Below are positions 1 to 8,493 of a DNA stretch of 23,695 bases, piece by piece (position 1 is the first letter of the stretch; each line of letters starts with the position of its first letter). Origin of the DNA: Candolleomyces eurysporus. Taxonomy: Eukaryota > Basidiomycota > Agaricomycetes > Agaricales > Psathyrellaceae. Position numbers and translations under genes: made by a program. The notes below the pieces were generated by a model. It saw only the letters and a list, made by a program, of their open reading frames with translations. It made no database searches and was not told where the DNA came from. Location of the stretch: positions 1 to 23,695 of the forward strand of contig JANBPK010001609.1 of the NCBI GenBank assembly GCA_027579435.1. Reading direction: 5' to 3'.

Positions 1-479
1 TTCTTGATTAACCGTGCACGTTCCAAATATTATTATACCTTCGAATTTCGTTCTATACCCCCTTATTATCTACCATTGGTGCTGCAGGCACTCTTTTTTT
101 GGCACACGCAGCAATTCGTTCGTCTTCTTCATTGTTGTATTTTTTAATGCGTCAAGCAACGGCTGTTTGTAACATCAATGTAGATTTAGTAGTAGTGCAA
201 TAGTGCATAATTAAGACTTGATGGCCATCCTGTCTTCATATTTCGTGCTCTGTCGCTAGTTGGAGGAAGGGCGGAGATCTTCGGATAACCGCTGGTCGAA
301 AAAGCTCAACCTAACGATGCAAGCGATTGCTACCTTCCGCAGTGATGAGCAGTTTTGGCCCGAGACGCTGTTGGAACGGGCCGGGTGGACTTGAACCCTC
401 GAAAACAACCTAAGAAATGGAACTTGCAATCGGAAGCGCTTCAAGCGCACTTTCGGCCGTCGCATAGTCGCTAATGAAA
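1..479. other. Intergenic stretch with a tRNA-like fragment
   Basis: I see no convincing gene. On the minus strand, about 465-370, there is a box-B-like T-arm core (GGTTCAAGTCC) and a weak box-A-like stretch about 70 bases earlier. The anticodon stem and T stem do not pair properly and no acceptor stem closes, so I treat it as a chance match or an old tRNA relic. The rest is AT-rich 3' flank of the MYND gene that follows on the minus strand. Confidence 0.3.
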
Positions 480-2657
480 TTAGTTGAGATTAGTTGAGAG
501 ATGGAGAGTCGTTGGAGAGATCACGCACCCAACGCGAGCTATTCCATTGAGAATTCGAAACTTTCGATCCCCTAGATTTGCATCGAACCTGGCTCTCGCA
601 AGTAGGTATATAATGGCCTTCGGTTCTCGCATATTTTGAACAAAGAATGCCTCCACCAGTCGAGAAGTTCCTGACGAATCGTTCGTCATCTCGGTGACGA
701 AACCCTGTACCCGAGCCTCCCATACACCATTTACGGCATCCCAGAGTGTTCGTAAATCTTTGAGAGTCGAAGGATGTACACACAAATCTGTGAGCGTGTG
801 GACGATATAGATAGGGAAGGAGGGGTCAACTTTTGAATTGGCATTGAGTATGGATTCCAGGAACATCAAGTACTGATGTTGTGTGGACGGAGAGACCCAG
901 ATTTTTTGAGCTTTATTTTCTAAATCCAAATTGATGTCCGTTAGACGATCCATGCGGGCATAATCTGTCAACGGTCGTTGCGCACCTTGATACACGGGTA
1001 AAAGTCTACGACACTCACGGGAGTGAAAAAGGACCCAGTCCTCTTTCTGACACTCCGCCGAGCAGTAAGTCGTAGAATGGCACCCAGAACATATCTTCAG
1101 CTGTCGACCACGATCCTTGGGGATGTGGATCGTCATCAATTGCACAGTGTGCTGAACGATGAACTTAAATGACTTGGGCAACCCAAATGATCATCTTAAT
1201 AACGCACCTTAATGTTGCTGCATATCCTCATATCAGCGCTGAACCCTCCGTCCGAGATACCAGAACATAAATTGAACGAGTTCGCGAACCGACGACACAT
1301 GTCCTTGACGGCCTCTGTCGAGCTACGACCCAACGAGACCAGTAATTCTTCTTGGTGCGTCTCTTTCAGAGCGCAAAAGACCTTCGAATGGGGCATGAAG
1401 CAGATAACATCGTGAATACGCCCCAGGAGTCCTTGTGAAACCTCGACGGCGTGCGGTTCCGTCACGCCATCGAGATGCAAAAGACAAGTGAACGCGCTTG
1501 TCAGTGCTCCGCCCTTCAACGCGCTCACTAGTGAGCCGTTAGCCAGACACGAACCCCAGCCAAGGGCGAGGTCCAGAAGCGTAAAAACGAGGTGCCCCAT
1601 GAGATTCCATTGAGCACGTAGGATACTGTCTCCCAGCAAGTGCGTCAATGATGTCGAATGGGAGACGAGTCCTGAAAGCGCTTGTGAGGTTTGGAGAGGG
1701 AAGCAGTGTTTTGAAAGAAGGTTCCACATCCAATCGTCCACCACCAGATACTTGACGCAACTAATAACCATCTCCATCGCTTTGATTGAGAGATCTAGAG
1801 ATTTGATATCTCGTACGCTGGGAAAGGTTTCGGCCATTATTTTGGTGCTGCTGACAATTGATGTGAGGACATTGCTCCTTCTACTCTTGGATAGACCATG
1901 TTTGAGATGCTGGACGAAGAATGACCCTGCCCCATCCAAACAAAGGCATTGGCGCAGCATACCGAATTGAGAGTAAAGGTCGTGTACCCTAGGCTGGATG
2001 CTACATATGAGGAGGTACAGTAAGTCGATCGTAAAAGGATGATGTAGCAGCTCGTTCATGAATTCAATGCAGTCGTTAAAGAGGAGGAAGATGGTAGCAA
2101 GGGAGAGGACGCTGCCCTTAATACCCCATTCTGGTCGTGAGAGGGTGAAGAAGGTGAGCCAATGGATAACCACATTCCACTTCTCGAGGAGAATGGGGAA
2201 TGCAGACCTCTTGAGATCCTGCATTTTCCAGGAAGGTGGCTTGAGCCTGTGGAATAAATTGATGACAATCACACAGCCAGCTATAGAATCCTTGATGGAT
2301 CTTTGACTCTCCTCCGTAGTCGCAAACCCAGAGGTTCCCGCCAATAATGAGCTGACAGAAGGGGGATGAGGGATATCCTCCAGGGGTTTGAGGATGGAGT
2401 ATATGAAATCGCCGAGGCTGTCTTCTTCCTCTATCAAATAGGTCCAAATCATCTCTTCCATCTCCGTCTCGATACCCTCGGTCAAAACCAATTGGACAAT
2501 CTGTAATGCGACAGTCATCAAGAAACGTTTCAGACTCGACGCAGTAGACTTGCCTTACCTCCTCTCTCCTACGAGTCTCAACGCCTGAGCGTGGAAGGCT
2601 TCTTGGCTGTCGATTCGGGTTCCCGGGGCTTGGCAACGAAGGGAGTGGAGAAGCCAT
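480..2657 (-). CDS. MYND-type zinc finger protein (spliced, about 687 aa)
   Basis: I join three exons, 2657-2559, 2500-1208 and 1151-480. The introns are 58 nt (GTAAGG..ACAG) and 56 nt (GTGCGT..TCAG), both in phase 0. The start ATG has A at -3. The first roughly 460 residues are a helical, leucine-rich region with no motif I recognise. Near residue 480-510 lies the MYND core: CSGC, then YCSAEC, then a His and a Cys in FHSREC. The first zinc pair is atypical: CSN is visible at the end of exon 2, but its partner Cys is missing, with a His close by. MYND fingers normally bind proline-rich peptides, and this family is greatly expanded in mushroom-forming fungi. The C-terminal 180 residues after the finger are unassigned. 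Function beyond protein binding is unknown. The first exon is the least certain part, because it is proline/serine-rich and short. Confidence 0.75.
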
Positions 2658-2934
2658 GTTTGCGGGACTTGAAGAACAATCGATACGGAGGACTATCGTT
2701 CGGCCAATATATTCGGCATCGTCATCATGATGTAAACGGAGATACCCGACTCTACATATATCTACTATGTAGCACAAACCGAAGGACTCGAATCATTCAG
2801 GTCGTAGGGCGAGCGAGGGAATCGGGTGAGACTATACCTTCGAGTTTGACGACAGAAATACCTTTCAGGGGTTGAAAGAAGACATTGAATTAAACATGAA
2901 CGTAGTGGCGTTACATACATTTTCATAGCAGATT
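2658..2934. other. Intergenic, upstream of the MYND gene
   Basis: This is the 5' flank of the MYND gene and, further on, the 3' flank of the cyclin-like gene. Open frames here are short and share no motif with known families. I see no clear TATA box. Confidence 0.4.
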
Positions 2935-3044
2935 CAAATTGAAAGAATTATTTAGTGAGCTTGGTCCGATATGTAGGGTATCGCTTGGTCGCCTTGTTTG
3001 GTATCTTAGACAGGGGGTTCAGGCGCGACAATAAAAGCCCCAAA
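2935..3044 (-). repeat. Tandem duplicate of the cyclin-like gene's 3' end
   Basis: Bases 2935-2999 closely repeat 3042-3117, which hold the last codons, stop and start of the 3' UTR of the neighbouring gene, about 107 bases apart. The homology continues at lower identity to about 3030. Read on the minus strand, the copy still encodes a comparable tail (NKATKRYPTYRTKLTK then stop) next to the gene's own NKATAEGKRYPIYRTGLTK. The gene copy has 9 extra bases (AEG). No start codon or clear splice acceptor precedes the copy, so it is probably a leftover of an unequal tandem duplication. An alternative last exon is less likely. Confidence 0.7.
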
Positions 3045-3054
3045 ATTGAAAGAA

Positions 3055-3738
3055 TTATTTAGTGAGCCCGGTCCGATATATGGGGTATCGCTTGCCCTCT
3101 GCTGTCGCTTTGTTTGACATCTTCATTAGTGGGACAGTGTGCTTCGACCAAGCTTTGAGCTGCTCTATCATCGTTTCATCGTTGAGGTCTTCGAGATTTA
3201 GGTAGCCATCTAGCAATTTCTTCTCCAGTTCCCCTAGCATTGGCGCTGTGATCATTTGTTGGGCGACCCTCTCCGCATAATATCCGTGTGAGTACTGTTC
3301 ATTGAGGTAGAACATTTGGGAAATCATCAAGGTAGCGACGAAGAGCTGGTGGCCTATGGCGAGTGGATCCTCGTTGGCCACCAGAATCGATATGTGCGGT
3401 TTGAGTCGTTCCAGGAAAAAGAGAGCGCCGTGGATGATTGTGAGACGGCCAGGGCCATCCTCTAGGTCCCGGACAGCCCAGAGAGCACATGTAACGAGCC
3501 GCAAAAGCTCCTCCTGGTCTTCCTGATCAGGGTCTTCTGGGTGGTCGAGAAGGTCAATGATGACGCGGGTGCACATTCGTGGCATCCACGCTCCTGCAGC
3601 GGCAGAGCGAATGTCTTTTTCGGACAGCTCGAACACTGACATGCCGCACGAATGGTCTTGAAGTGGCCGAGGGGTGTTTATGGTTGGAGAGTGAAGTGTG
3701 TCGCTGCCTAAGCCGTGCATTATATAGGTCCGGCGCAT
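3055..3738 (-). CDS. Cyclin-box-like protein (PCL/Pho80 type), single exon
   Basis: The 227-residue frame is uninterrupted and starts at an ATG with A at -3. A second ATG lies six codons on. Residues about 75-150 read like a fungal Pho80/PCL cyclin box: a helix ending in GALFFLERLKPH, a loop, then GHQLFVATLMISQMFYLNE and a following YSHGYYAERVA helix, matching the usual FLxALMLAxKFLxDxxYSNxxWAKV pattern. Such proteins bind Pho85-like cyclin-dependent kinases and act in phosphate or cell-cycle signalling. That role is inferred from the fold only. The N-terminal 60 residues and the basic C-terminal tail carry no recognised domain. The tail-coding end is duplicated just downstream. The sequence is quite divergent and could be a cyclin-like protein with no kinase partner. 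Confidence 0.6.
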   Translation of the reverse strand: MRRTYIMHGLGSDTLHSPTINTPRPLQDHSCGMSVFELSEKDIRSAAAGAWMPRMCTRVIIDLLDHPEDPDQEDQEELLRLVTCALWAVRDLEDGPGRLTIIHGALFFLERLKPHISILVANEDPLAIGHQLFVATLMISQMFYLNEQYSHGYYAERVAQQMITAPMLGELEKKLLDGYLNLEDLNDETMIEQLKAWSKHTVPLMKMSNKATAEGKRYPIYRTGLTK

Positions 3739-4264
3739 ATTGTATCCGAGATAACTTGGTGCTTTGTGTTTGTCAATGAGCTATCAAATTGGTCGATCAA
3801 TGCCCCAGCTCCCCGGCGTCCAAGCACATTGCCATCCTCTTTAGGAATTTCCTGAAACGTGCGAGACGCAACACTTCGCTTATGATATCACAATGCTTTC
3901 CCCAGTTCACTTAAGCGGTTGGAGGACAATGGCGAGCTTGCAAGCTGTGAATGAAGAGCTCAGAGATTTTTTTTCCCCCTTTGTCTTCAGCCCCAATCTG
4001 AGGACAAGTTCGAAGGAGTGGGTTCGATTCAAGTTTGGCAGGGCCTTCGTGATCTTACCTTGTGATCTTACCTCATTATTTGAGCTCTCACAGTGAATAT
4101 GTAAGAGAGAATCAATTCCATTATACTATCGCCAACTGAAACGGTGCCAAAGTTAAGCGCGCATGTGCCAAGAACCTCGGAAAAACTCGAGACTGGCACC
4201 AGCTAGTCCTCGCTAAAGTGTCACAGCTCAAAAGTCGACAAGCTGACTTCAAGTGCTTCCGAGC
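3739..4264. other. Intergenic, 5' flank of the cyclin-like gene
   Basis: I find no gene. Short plus-strand frames at 3893-4096 lack splice support or family motifs. The region separates the start of the cyclin-like gene from the stop of the short C2H2 gene, so it combines promoter of the first and 3' flank of the second. Confidence 0.4.
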
Positions 4265-4660
4265 TCAAACATAACTATAGTGCTCAGGTTTTCCCCAGCA
4301 ATGCATATAAGCCCAGTGTCGTTCCATTGCCAAGGCCCCTTCGCATTCCTTTCCGCACTTTCGACAGTGATAAATCGGAGGTGGGGGAGGCGGGCTCGGC
4401 GCAGGAGCACCAAATATAAGCAGATGCTGGATCAGGTTTTCGTCGTACCAGGCTTCACCTTCGGAAGGATCGTCGACCGACTCGGCGTCCGAGGCCAGGT
4501 CCGAGTCAGTGGGGGTGGGGCTGGGTGGTGGGCTGGGTGGTGGTATGCTGAACCTGGAGACATCGAGGTGGTTCTCGTTCTCGTTCTGAGGATGGGAGGT
4601 GGTGTTCTCGCCGGTGTTTGAGGTCCACAGGGGATTGGTGAGTGCTGTGGTTGAGGACAT
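4265..4660 (-). CDS. Short proline-rich protein with a C-terminal C2H2 finger
   Basis: I start at the ATG at 4660 (A at -3), giving 131 residues; upstream in-frame codons have no other ATG. Residues 1-40 are Ser/Thr/Asn-rich, about 41-70 are Pro-rich with PPPSPPP and acidic serines, and a second PPPPPP run precedes the finger. The finger reads CRKCGKECEGALAMERH then WAYMH (C-x2-C-x12-H-x4-H) and ends a few residues later in WGKPEHYSYV. A single C2H2 finger on a disordered chain suggests a nucleic-acid- or protein-binding role, otherwise unknown. The next gene on the same strand (6713-5355) has a related finger with the same spacing to a G-x-P tail, so the two look like diverged paralogues. 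A TATA box lies 70 bases upstream of the ATG. Confidence 0.65.
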   Translation of the reverse strand: MSSTTALTNPLWTSNTGENTTSHPQNENENHLDVSRFSIPPPSPPPSPTPTDSDLASDAESVDDPSEGEAWYDENLIQHLLIFGAPAPSPPPPPPIYHCRKCGKECEGALAMERHWAYMHCWGKPEHYSYV

Positions 4661-4729
4661 GATAATCGGGGTCGCGTTCGTTTCTGAATGTGGGGTGTCC
4701 TGTCTTGAGATCAACCAGCCCCTGCCCTC

Positions 4730-4735
4730 TTTATA
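4730..4735 (-). promoter_or_regulatory. TATA box of the short C2H2 gene
   Basis: On the minus strand TATAAA sits in CTATAAAG, 70 bases before the chosen ATG. This fits a short 5' UTR and supports the start at 4660. Confidence 0.5.
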
Positions 4736-5354
4736 GTCTCATCCCGTGCCATCCCGCTCACCCACCGACACTCACTCAGCTGGCATAGGGTTAATGGGCA
4801 TTGTGGCTTGGAAACCGCGGGGCGGAGTCCACGACAATTGTCTGTCGAAGCAACAATGTCCAAGTCGCAGGTCCAAGCACAAAGCCCTGTACGTGAGCAC
4901 CGCCCCAATCGTCGCGCCGGTATCCAAGCGCTCCTCTAACATCCAAAGGTATTTTTTTTNGCGTAGACGAGGTCCCGACGGTGCGCTTCACAACGTTGCC
5001 ACTCAGATGAAATCAGATGCGTTTCACAGTCCGATTCGCCATCTTTAGCGGCCGGCCCTTAATTCGCTTGTTTGCAGCCCCATTTTCAGTCCAGCTCCTT
5101 CATTCCCTCGCATGCTCACAAATTTGAAAGGAAGTGATTACAATTAGATATAGTCCGGTAGATAAAAAAGTCAATAAATGTATGTCTAAGGTGATGTCAA
5201 ATGTCCTGAATAAAGATAGAATCGAATAAAGATGAAACCACACTACAAAGGCGCCAGAGCTGGGTGCATCAAAAACCCCAGTGGGGAAAAGCTACCAGTT
5301 AGCGGTTCGAACTCAAAACATCATGAACAACTCCTCCGCTCTACCTCTCGTTAC
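4736..5354. other. Intergenic with one ambiguous base
   Basis: No gene is supported. An N follows a run of eight T at 4952-4959, probably a homopolymer basecall problem. Near 5290-5350 the minus strand has a faint tRNA-Met-like order (GTAGAGC, a CAT loop, GAGTTCGAACC), but the stems do not pair. The rest is 3' flank of the acidic C2H2 gene. Confidence 0.35.
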
Positions 5355-6713
5355 CTAAGGGTATGGTGCTAGTGCAAGATACCAGCGTACGCGGTTTAAC
5401 ATTGACCATAACCGCTGCAAGCACAAGAAAGCCAACTTACGAGGCTGGCCCAAGTGCGTATGCGCCATATGGGCCATTACAGCCGGAACGCCACCTCGAA
5501 CTGCCACTCCGCAACGTGGGCACGTTAGACGGCGGCTCTCGTACGGAGTCACGCGTCGCGGTTGGGGAGGGTTCCGGACAAGCTCGCCAATGGCAGCGAA
5601 TACTCTGTCATCGTCGGAAGGATAGTCGTTGGACTCACTGCTGGACTCTTGACCGGGTTGTGCTTCATCGTCTTCCGTCCTTGTGGTGGGCTCCTCTTCT
5701 TCCCCGTCGTCTTCGTCGGAAGTCGCGTCGGAATCGTTTTCGGCAGCTGTGGTGGAACCTTCTTCGTCTTCTGGGACATCTTCATTGTCATTGACGGAGG
5801 CTTCTTTGCTTTCATGCTCATCGTCGCTTGTTGCGTCTGCTTCGTTGTCTGCTTCGTATCCGGCTTCAGAAACGGCGTCTCCCTCGTCTTCGCTCTCATC
5901 GCTTGGATCTGCGTCGGATCCGGTCCCAGAGGCGGTGGCGTCGTCGTCGTCTTCAACTTCGGTGGTATGATTGTCTTCGTTGCTGACGTTTGCTGGTTCT
6001 TGTTCGGTCTCTGAGGCTGTATGTTCGTCATCCTCTCCCTCAGAAATAGTCCTAGTAGAATTTCTGCATCGCTTAATGGGACGTGTATCAGAGATATAAG
6101 AAGAATGAGTCTTATCCCCATCAGTATCGCCCTCCGACTCCCTTTCTTCGTAGTTAGCTCGACTCCTCCGGCGAGTGGCAGAGGTAGCGAGGCACGCAGA
6201 CGCGTCGTTGAAGCTATCAATATGGTCAGTGTCAACATGAGCATCGGTCGCCGGATGTGAGCTAGGGTCGCCAGAAAGATCATGATCATCTTCCGAGCCA
6301 GAGAGCTCGGACTTGTTGTCATTACTGTCGTCATTTTGGGGGCCCTCAACGAGAGGCAGTAATTTTTTAAGCGACAAGATAGAGGTTGTTGGTCGGGGCA
6401 GGGTCCGCACACGAGGCGGAGCGGGGACGTAAGTCTTCATTGTGGGCTTCTTCAAGTTCAGGCCGCCAGTCACTGGAGAGAGAGAATGAAGGGTGAGGAC
6501 ACAAGGAGTGTCGGACAACGGACCTGTGGTGAAATACTCACCGAGTACAATGTCCCCCAGCCTGTGCCATTCGTTACAAGGGTAACGACGGAGCCACAGA
6601 ACAATTTCTTGAATAGAAGCATCTTGAGGCTCAGAGCTGTTGCGGAAGACGAAGAGTTCAATCGTAGAGTTAGGTCTAAAGGTATCTTGAATTATGGTGT
6701 CTAGTAGCACCAT
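5355..6713 (-). CDS. Acidic protein with a C-terminal C2H2 finger
   Basis: I join 6713-6542, 6472-5441 and 5368-5355 to give 405 residues. The introns are 69 nt (GTGAGT..CTCCAG) and 72 nt (GTAAGT..CACTAG). Both are multiples of three without stops, so an unspliced 452-residue reading is also open. Residues 1-60 are a compact region (hydrophobic strands, ending LGDIVL) that I cannot assign. About 120-340 is disordered and strongly acidic, with long runs of Asp, Glu and Ser and a basic patch near RRRSRANYEER. The C-terminus is CPRCGVAVRGGVPAVMAH then MAHTH (C-x2-C-x13-H-x4-H). With the second splice the protein ends LGQPPPYP, close in length to the end of the short neighbour WGKPEHYSYV, which favours splicing. 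A nuclear or chromatin-related role is plausible from the acidic tract plus finger, but unproven. Confidence 0.6.
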   Translation of the reverse strand: MVLLDTIIQDTFRPNSTIELFVFRNSSEPQDASIQEIVLWLRRYPCNEWHRLGDIVLGEYFTTGPLSDTPCVLTLHSLSPVTGGLNLKKPTMKTYVPAPPRVRTLPRPTTSILSLKKLLPLVEGPQNDDSNDNKSELSGSEDDHDLSGDPSSHPATDAHVDTDHIDSFNDASACLATSATRRRSRANYEERESEGDTDGDKTHSSYISDTRPIKRCRNSTRTISEGEDDEHTASETEQEPANVSNEDNHTTEVEDDDDATASGTGSDADPSDESEDEGDAVSEAGYEADNEADATSDDEHESKEASVNDNEDVPEDEEGSTTAAENDSDATSDEDDGEEEEPTTRTEDDEAQPGQESSSESNDYPSDDDRVFAAIGELVRNPPQPRRVTPYESRRLTCPRCGVAVRGGVPAVMAHMAHTHLGQPRKLAFLCLQRLWSMLNRVRWYLALAPYP

Positions 6714-6740
6714 CTAGAATATATAGGATAGTACAGGCAT
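6714..6740 (-). promoter_or_regulatory. Possible upstream ORF abutting the C2H2 start codon
   Basis: On the minus strand an ATG at 6740 opens eight codons (MPVLSYIF), whose stop TAG is immediately followed by the main ATG at 6713. If transcribed, it would be a short uORF with zero spacing, suited to reinitiation. The end TATTCTAG also resembles a splice acceptor, so an unseen upstream exon is an alternative. Confidence 0.3.
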
Positions 6741-6854
6741 GGTGTCGTCGAATGAAGGGCGGTGGGTCGCCGTAGCCACTCGTGGTAGGTACAAGATACA
6801 ACCGGGGGTGATGGTCGCCTCGTTGCCTGCACAAAGGAATCCAGCTAGGTGGTC

Positions 6855-7285
6855 TTACGACCGTTTTGTTGCCCTACGGTGAATGAGTTACACTACCCCA
6901 CAAATTTAGGATGTATGCTACGCACTTGAAGGTGAATCTCTTCTTTGTATGAGAAAACTCCCCGAGCTTATGTCCGACCATATCCTGTGTCACAGTCACC
7001 GGAGTGTACTCCTTGCCATTGTGCACCATAAAACGGATTCTATAGCAATAGATGAGTTCTCAGAGCCCCCTGAAGCAGAGATGAGCCTTACCCGACGAAA
7101 TTTGGCAGAATGGTGCACGACCGGGCGTCGGTCTTTATTGGTACATGGTTGGTCAATGCCTCTCGGAGGTTGGGGAAGGCGACGAAATATGGACCTGGAT
7201 ACTTGTTTAGAAGAGTAAAAATTCATGCAAGACTTCACTTACCCTTCCACGCAGATCGTTTCAGCAGAATTTGTGTCGCGCGCAT
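6855..7285 (-). CDS. RSM19: Mitochondrial small ribosomal subunit protein uS19
   Basis: Four exons, 7285-7243, 7194-7092, 7039-6926 and 6873-6855, are separated by introns of 48, 52 and 52 nt, all GT..AG. They give 92 residues, the usual length of the fungal protein (about 91 aa in yeast Rsm19). The landmarks of uS19 are in order: RSAWKGP near the N-terminus, then [23 protein letters not shown], the [10 protein letters not shown] strand, then [17 protein letters not shown] and a basic end. The bacterial counterpart (S19) binds 16S rRNA in the small-subunit head. This nuclear copy should act in the mitochondrial ribosome, and the first ten basic residues could serve in import. The gene shares a 296-base region with the divergent membrane-protein gene. 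The reading frame is intact at every junction, so the gene looks functional. Confidence 0.95.
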
Positions 7286-7581
7286 CGTCAAGAACGTCGA
7301 GGACGACAATGAGCGCGACAGCGAGCCAATGTTTTGCGGAAAGTCACATGACATGCCGAACTCGGCTGATTGCTTTGTCCGAACCGTCCAGGCAAAAAGC
7401 GCGCGCCCCGCGTTCTTTCAACACGACAATGACCCTCGCATTGCGATCCAAGCGAGTCATATCTGTGGCGGATATATCGCAATAGTATTCATGCCACATG
7501 GACACAATGAGTCCTCAAACTCCTATTTAACTCCAAAGGTTTCGAGGATGGGCAACAAAAGCGCCCACCCAGCCCCTAGTT
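7286..7581. promoter_or_regulatory. Shared divergent promoter region
   Basis: This separates the uS19 ATG from the ATG of the PPxY membrane protein on the other strand. TATTTAA at 7526-7532 is about 50 bases before the plus-strand start and may be its TATA-like element. Frames crossing this region look like chance openings. Confidence 0.45.
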
Positions 7582-8228
7582 ATGCGTGTCATGCTGTGGC
7601 TTCTCATTTTTCTGCTTGTATCAAGGGTGAAAGCAGTGCACCTGCAAAGCCTGAATGCTACGGAAGTTAAACAGACAGTCGATAGCACTGTTCAAGAAGA
7701 AGATAAGCCGGCTATGGTGAGTTGCGATTTCCTGAGCTATTTTTTCCTTCCGAAAACTTATCTTTGCAATTCTTAGAAAAAAGGAGAGTATCTGGCTATC
7801 GTTCTCACTCTGTCACTGGTCTTGTTGATCATACTCTGGAGGTAAGCTCACCCGTTGAACCCCTCATGTTCTGGTTTGTTGATGATGCTCGATCTAGGTG
7901 CATGTATCACGTCAACCGAGTGAGACACGGTCAGTCCTATGCAAACCCTGGCCAGCGGTCTGCCGCATACGAGAGGTCCGTCCTACGCGACCTTGAACGC
8001 GCCCGAGAGCGTCAGTTTCAGCGAGAAGAAGCTGAACGGGCAATCGGGCTCGGACACCTTGGGTGTGGCTGCGGCATGCATGCGTTTGATACGCCTAGAT
8101 GTCCTCCTCCTGCCTATGTCAAAACACCAAGGAGGAGCCAATATGCTTCTGTCGATTTAAATACACTGCCCGTCCTTGGCTACATGGATAAACCCCTTGC
8201 CACTGAGCCACCGCAGTATAGTCGGTGA
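7582..8228 (+). CDS. Small single-pass membrane protein with two PPxY motifs
   Basis: Three exons, 7582-7716, 7777-7841 and 7898-8228, with introns of 60 and 56 nt (GTGAGT..TTAG, GTAAGC..CTAG), give 176 residues. Residues 1-18 are a typical signal peptide (LWLLIFLLV core, cleavage likely after VKA). About 27 luminal residues follow, with one NAT glycosylation sequon. Residues about 49-66 form a transmembrane helix (YLAIVLTLSLVLLIILW) followed by Arg and Cys. The cytosolic tail has an Arg/Glu-rich helix near 80-105, a Cys cluster (LGCGCGMH) and two PPxY motifs, PPAY and the near-terminal PPQY. PPxY motifs bind WW domains, and in fungi such small membrane proteins often recruit the ubiquitin ligase Rsp5. 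An adaptor role is therefore a reasonable inference. I do not recognise a named family. A second ATG three codons downstream could also start the protein. Confidence 0.75.
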
Positions 8229-8308
8229 GGCGTGTACTCACCAAAGGATTTGGAGTGCTGGCATTCCAAATTCTGAATTCCTACGCGTTTATTACACGTT
8301 CCTTACAC

Positions 8309-8347
8309 TACACGTCTCTCCTACACGTCTCTCCTACACGTCTCTCC
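8309..8347. repeat. Three perfect 13-bp tandem repeats
   Basis: TACACGTCTCTCC is repeated three times without change, between the stop of the PPxY gene and the start of the second MYND gene. It contains an ACGT core (CACGTC). It could be a minisatellite or a clustered promoter site. Confidence 0.85.
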
Positions 8348-8493
8348 TTCATGAATAGATCTCGATTTTAATCCACCGACACACTCATTAAGAAAACGCG
8401 TCTGCTTATTCCCACGATAGCTTGACCTCCTCTCCCCACTTCCTGCCCATTTTCTGCGCTCTCAATATTTGTTACCGTTAACCTCGTTCCACT

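Noticed and set aside
370..465. Possible tRNA on the minus strand with a T-arm core
   Set aside because: The anticodon and T stems do not pair and the acceptor stem matches only in part; at best a relic.
5290..5350. tRNA-Met-like order on the minus strand
   Set aside because: The D stem lacks its 5' side and the anticodon stem relies on wobble and mismatches.
5363..6014. Long plus-strand frames rich in Ser, Val and Phe
   Set aside because: They are the reverse reading of the Asp/Glu-rich tract of the minus-strand C2H2 gene.
7110..7670. 186-codon plus-strand frame
   Set aside because: It overlaps the uS19 gene antisense and crosses its introns; uS19 motifs make the minus strand certain.
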